Shown in pieces: positions 61,119 to 64,000 of a stretch of DNA of 64,000 nucleotides. The stretch's first letter is position 1, and the number at the start of each line of letters is the position of its first letter. Position numbers and translations under genes: made by a program. Under the pieces are notes generated by a model. It was not told the origin of the DNA, ran no database searches, and saw nothing but the letters and a program-made list of their open reading frames with translations. The DNA is from Acidimicrobiales bacterium (lineage in GTDB: Bacteria > Actinomycetota > Acidimicrobiia > Acidimicrobiales > SZUA-35): positions 28,755 to 92,754 of the forward strand of contig JANQPB010000004.1 in the NCBI GenBank assembly GCA_028285495.1. Reading direction: 5' to 3'.

Positions 61119-61475
61119 TCAGGCCGACAGCGGGAGGCGCGGGACGTCCCGCCAGAGCCGCTCGAGGTCGTAGTGCTCCCGAGCCTCCTCGGTGAACACG
61201 TGCACGACGAAGAAGCCGTAGTCCATCAGGACCCAGCTCAGCGTGTCACGACCCTCGATTCGCTTCGGCTTCGGCCCACCGGCTCGATCGATCGCTTCTT
61301 CGACGGCATCGACGATCGCCCGCACCTGCCGGTGGTTGCGGGCCGACGTCACGACGAACCAGTCGGTGATCCCGAGCACCGAGCCGACGAAGAAGGCGTC
61401 GGTCCGTTGGCCCAACTTGTCCTCGGCGGCGGCGGAGGCGACCCGGACCCAGGAGATCAGCTCCTCGTCATCCAT
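61119..61475 (-). CDS. rsfS: Ribosomal silencing factor RsfS
   Basis: Binds uL14 on the 50S subunit and blocks subunit joining when nutrients are short. The core has ELISWVRVASAAAEDKLGQR, DAFFVGSVLGITDWFVVTSA (in short GITDWFVVTSA), NHRQVRAIVDAVEEA, LSWVLMDYGFFVVHVF and the C-terminal ERLWRDVPRL. ATG 61475 gives 118 residues. Starts at TTG 61565 and CTG 61517 are also open; the CTG has an AGGAG seven bases upstream, so the N-terminus is uncertain. Located in the usual rsfS-lytR_C-nadD order. Confidence 0.9.
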   Translation of the reverse strand: MDDEELISWVRVASAAAEDKLGQRTDAFFVGSVLGITDWFVVTSARNHRQVRAIVDAVEEAIDRAGGPKPKRIEGRDTLSWVLMDYGFFVVHVFTEEAREHYDLERLWRDVPRLPLSA

Positions 61476-61651
61476 GGGCGGCTCACTCGGGATCTCGTCG
61501 GGAGACGGGGTAGTCAGTGTGGGCTCCTGCGGTTGGTGTCTTGGACATCGATCATCGTACTGCAACCCGGTGACACCGGGCAGTCGTTCCGACCCCGATC
61601 GTCGGCCGGCCGCCGACGGGTCCGCTCACCAGGCAGCACCGGCGGCGACCG

Positions 61652-62764
61652 CTACGACGGCACCATCGAGGCGTGGTCGGCCCCAACGACCAAGGTCACC
61701 ACGAACTCGTCGACCGGTCGGGGGTCGATCGTCACCTCGGCGACGCCGGCGAGCTGGCCGAGCCTGGCCAGCTCCGGCGGCGGGGCCTCGCCGGCCCCGG
61801 CGATGGTCACCGGTGCGATGACCTGCGTCGGGCCGCCGTCGAACACCCCGGCGTTGGCGATCTCGACCACCTCGTGGCCATCGGCCGCCACCTGCGCCGC
61901 GATCTCCTCAAGCGCCGCCCCGCCGACGCGGTCGACCACCCGGACCTGCAGACGATCGCCGTCGACGGCACCGGCCGGGAACGCCACGACGTCGCGCACC
62001 AGCGCCTCGGTGGCCGCCCCGTCGAGGACGGCGACCGGTTCGAGCTGGGTCACCGGCAGGTCGACCACCCGGGATCGCACCGGGTCGATCTCACCGAGGT
62101 CGGCGGCGAGCGGCGCCGCGGTCGCCGGCGGGTCGCCCAGCAGCGCCTGCCAGAGCAGGTGCCGTCTCGGCAGGACCGACACCGCAACGGCGCCGTCGAC
62201 CGGGCGCCCGGCGAAGGCCGAGGCCACGGCCGCGCCGACCTCGATGGCACCGACCGGCACCAGCGTCTCCCCGTCGACCCCGGGGACCGGGTCGGGGTTG
62301 TCGATCACGTAGCTCGACGACCCGAGGAAGGCGGCCCAGCCGGCCTCGTCGAGCACCTCGATCCGACCGACCCCGAGCCGCATCGCCTCCGACACGGCCA
62401 GCACCGCGTCCTCGGGCGCCAGCTGGTCGAGGGTGACGCCGGCGATCTCGAGCGTTCCCGGCACGATGACGACCGCCCCGGCCGACGCCAGCTGCGGGTT
62501 GTGGACCACCAGGCTCACGCCGGTCACGACCCCCTGGTCGACCTCGGCGACGCCGACCACGATCGACGGGTCGACCAGTGCGGCCCAGCCGGGATCAGCC
62601 CGGGTGGGGTCCTCGACGAACGTCCCGGTCCTCGAGTCGAGCAGCGTGTGGTAGCCGTGGATGAGGATGAAGGGGATGGCCAAGGCCAGCAGTAGCTCGA
62701 GCGCGGCGAACAGCACGATGCTGCGGCGGGGATGTTGGAGCAGGGCGGCGGAGATCCGACTCAA
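61652..62764 (-). CDS. LytR_C-domain membrane-anchored protein
   Basis: A 370-residue protein with one N-terminal helix (SIVLFAALELLLALAIPFILI) and an extracytoplasmic body of about 330 residues. The last 130 residues resemble the LytR C-terminal domain (LQVRVVDRVGGAALEEIAAQ; FVVTLVVGADHA). The middle part recalls LCP-type proteins, but the catalytic Arg-rich motifs are not seen. The TTG start at 62764 overlaps the nadD stop (TTGA). Probably a cell-wall protein; position next to nadD and rsfS is frequent in actinobacteria (general knowledge). Confidence 0.78.
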   Translation of the reverse strand: MSRISAALLQHPRRSIVLFAALELLLALAIPFILIHGYHTLLDSRTGTFVEDPTRADPGWAALVDPSIVVGVAEVDQGVVTGVSLVVHNPQLASAGAVVIVPGTLEIAGVTLDQLAPEDAVLAVSEAMRLGVGRIEVLDEAGWAAFLGSSSYVIDNPDPVPGVDGETLVPVGAIEVGAAVASAFAGRPVDGAVAVSVLPRRHLLWQALLGDPPATAAPLAADLGEIDPVRSRVVDLPVTQLEPVAVLDGAATEALVRDVVAFPAGAVDGDRLQVRVVDRVGGAALEEIAAQVAADGHEVVEIANAGVFDGGPTQVIAPVTIAGAGEAPPPELARLGQLAGVAEVTIDPRPVDEFVVTLVVGADHASMVPS

Positions 62765-63381
62765 CCGGCCTCATGGTAGAGGCCCCACTCCGTGATCCGG
62801 TCGATGACGGCGTCCGGCGTGAGGAAGCGGATCGACCACCCCTGGGCCACCCGACGCCGCAGACCCGTCCCGGAGATCGAAACCGACGGGATCTCGACGA
62901 GCTCCCACCGCCAGCCGGTCGGGGGCTGGAAGTCGGCCCCCGGTCGGTTGACCACGACGATCGTGGCCTGCTCACGAAGCCGCTCCGTGTCGTGCCAGGT
63001 GTCGAGCCCGGCTGCGGCGTCGGCTCCGACGATCACCACCCACTCGGTGTCGGGGTGCTCGCCGGACAGGGCGTCGAGCGTGACGGACGTGTAGCTCGGC
63101 CCGCCGAGCTCCAGCTCGATGGCCGAGACCGACAGACCGGCGGCGTCACCGACGGCTGCCTTCGTCATCTCGAGGCGGCGATCGGCGGAGGTGATGGCCC
63201 TGCTGCCGACCTTCTGCCACGGCCGGTTGGCCGGCACGAGCAGCACCTGGTCGAGCGACAGCGCGTTCAGCACCTGATCGGCCGCGATGAGGTGACCGAG
63301 GTGCGGAGGGTCGAACGTGCCGCCGAGGACGCCGACCCGGCGAGGCGAGCCCTTCGACGTCGAGCTGGGGGTTGAGGCCAT
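62761..63381 (-). CDS. nadD: Nicotinate-nucleotide adenylyltransferase
   Basis: NAD synthesis: joins nicotinate mononucleotide and ATP to form deamido-NAD. The 206-residue protein has [20 protein letters not shown] (nucleotidyltransferase motif [11 protein letters not shown] at 20-30), a central [12 protein letters not shown], and the C-terminal [24 protein letters not shown] (ISxTxIR-type motif, in short [10 protein letters not shown]). ATG 63381 is preferred to upstream codons in the frame. The stop overlaps the next gene by three bases. Divergent from the sigma factor gene across a 253-base gap with a CRP-like site. Confidence 0.95.
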   Translation of the reverse strand: MASTPSSTSKGSPRRVGVLGGTFDPPHLGHLIAADQVLNALSLDQVLLVPANRPWQKVGSRAITSADRRLEMTKAAVGDAAGLSVSAIELELGGPSYTSVTLDALSGEHPDTEWVVIVGADAAAGLDTWHDTERLREQATIVVVNRPGADFQPPTGWRWELVEIPSVSISGTGLRRRVAQGWSIRFLTPDAVIDRITEWGLYHEAG

Positions 63382-63423
63382 GAGCCCTGTCGTGTACCGT
63401 GCCTCGGCCCCGATCCCACCCAC

Positions 63424-63439
63424 TGTGACGAACGTCACT
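63424..63439. promoter_or_regulatory. CRP/GlxR-like binding site
   Basis: TGTGACGAACGTCACT matches TGTGA-N6-TCACA at nine of the ten fixed positions; the core GTGACG-AA-CGTCAC is a perfect inverted repeat. It lies 43 bases upstream of the nadD start and 196 bases before the sigma factor start. The transcription factor is not in the window. Confidence 0.55.
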
Positions 63440-63573
63440 TCCCATTGTGGAAGGATCGTACTAGAAAAGGTGTTTGGGCCTATGCGGGTTCGACTGCGCT
63501 CGAACTCCGAAGCCGCCGGAACGCTCGACGAGGAGCCACTCCGGCCAGGCTACCGGCCCCACGCAGGCACCCG

Positions 63574-63607
63574 CCCCGCATCCCCCCGAAATCCCCCCGA
63601 ACCCCCC
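63574..63607 (-). other. G-quadruplex-capable tract upstream of the sigma factor
   Basis: Four C-runs on the plus strand (63574-63577, 63582-63587, 63593-63598, 63602-63607) give four G-runs of four to six G on the minus strand, with loops of three to five bases. It sits 28 bases before the sigma factor start. The motif fits G4 consensus rules; biological effect unproved. Confidence 0.5.
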
Positions 63608-63634
63608 GCACTTACGAATAGAGAAGCACGCGCC

Positions 63635-64000
63635 ATGAGTGATTCAGTTGGACAGTACCTGAACGAGATCGGCCTCGTCCCCCTCCTGACGGCAGAGGAG
63701 GAGCGGGAGTTGAGCCAGATCATCGAGAAGGGCCGTGAGGCCCAGACCCGCATCGACGACGGCGACAATTCGATCGCCAACCGCCGTGCCGTCCGCGCCG
63801 CGGCCCAGGCCAAGGACCGGTTCATCCGGGCCAACCTCCGGCTCGTGGTCAGCGTGGCCCGCCGGTACCCCCTTCCCCCCTCGATGGAGCTGCTCGACCT
63901 CATCCAGGAGGGCAACCTCGGCCTCGAGCACGCCGTCGACAAGTTCGACTGGCGCAAGGGCTTCAAGTTCTCCACCTACGCCACCTTCTGGATCCGCCAG
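63635..64000 (+). CDS. RNA polymerase sigma-70 family factor, N-terminal part
   Basis: 122 codons are present before the right edge. ATG 63635 begins [23 protein letters not shown], a region 1.2 without a long region 1.1, followed by [14 protein letters not shown] and [16 protein letters not shown] (region 2.2) and [19 protein letters not shown] (regions 2.3-2.4). The RYP in place of the usual RKYxxR and HAVDKFDW are family-consistent. This suggests a SigB/RpoS-like group 2 factor or a short primary sigma. A GAGAAG lies in the leader. C-terminal regions 3 and 4 are outside the window. Confidence 0.9.
   Translation, partial: MSDSVGQYLNEIGLVPLLTAEEERELSQIIEKGREAQTRIDDGDNSIANRRAVRAAAQAKDRFIRANLRLVVSVARRYPLPPSMELLDLIQEGNLGLEHAVDKFDWRKGFKFSTYATFWIRQ

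Overview
The window is GC-rich, densely packed bacterial DNA. Signs of an actinobacterium, most likely class Acidimicrobiia (inference), are the F420-type luciferase-like monooxygenase relatives, the class III CoA-transferases, a mycobacterial FolP2-like protein, long Thr-rich extracellular linkers, many GTG/TTG starts, and TANNNT boxes placed 6-8 nt before start codons, as in leaderless mRNAs. No phage, transposase, CRISPR or plasmid genes were found.

Layout. (1) 1-6.6 kb, housekeeping and competence: lepA (cut by the left edge) and divergent rpsT; then a minus-strand run of a thioredoxin-TPR protein, comEA, comEC, a FolP2-like protein and holA. (2) 6.7-29.3 kb, soluble metabolism: two luciferase-like oxidoreductases, an AI-2E-type permease, an acyl-AMP/CoA ligase with a dyad upstream, a phosphodiester-glycosidase-family exoprotein, a Thr-rich membrane-anchored protein, two class III CoA-transferases, a gamma-glutamyltransferase overlapping a PPDK-like protein with a replaced C-terminus, a pentapeptide-repeat ion channel, an amidohydrolase/PhyH pair, a nitroreductase, a lipoprotein, a thioesterase, an alpha/beta hydrolase and iolG. 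(3) 29.4-59.5 kb, a cell-surface glycan and exoprotein island: rmlD, a family 2 glycosyltransferase coupled to an APH-fold kinase-like protein, and four plus-strand secreted proteins (two paralogous beta-helix proteins, a glycoside hydrolase-propeller protein, and a large protein with cohesin-like, dockerin-like, beta-helix and lectin-like modules). Facing them is a minus-strand run of about 15 kb: a dolichol-phosphate-type glycosyltransferase, a small membrane protein, a flippase/polymerase-like fusion, a 57-residue membrane protein, a sulfotransferase, an unknown protein, a 1952-residue PKD-repeat protein, a second sulfotransferase and a family 4 glycosyltransferase. (4) 60.3-64 kb, housekeeping: tRNA-Ala(GGC) with terminator, a Cys-rich protein, rsfS, a LytR_C-domain protein, nadD, and the start of a primary-like sigma factor reading off the right edge.

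The island in (3) is the strongest candidate for an undescribed system. It combines glycan synthesis and export, two sulfotransferases and giant modular exoproteins that share C-terminal domains, which suggests a sulfated extracellular matrix or capsule with its own protein scaffold. That functional reading is inference; domain assignments were made by eye without database searches.
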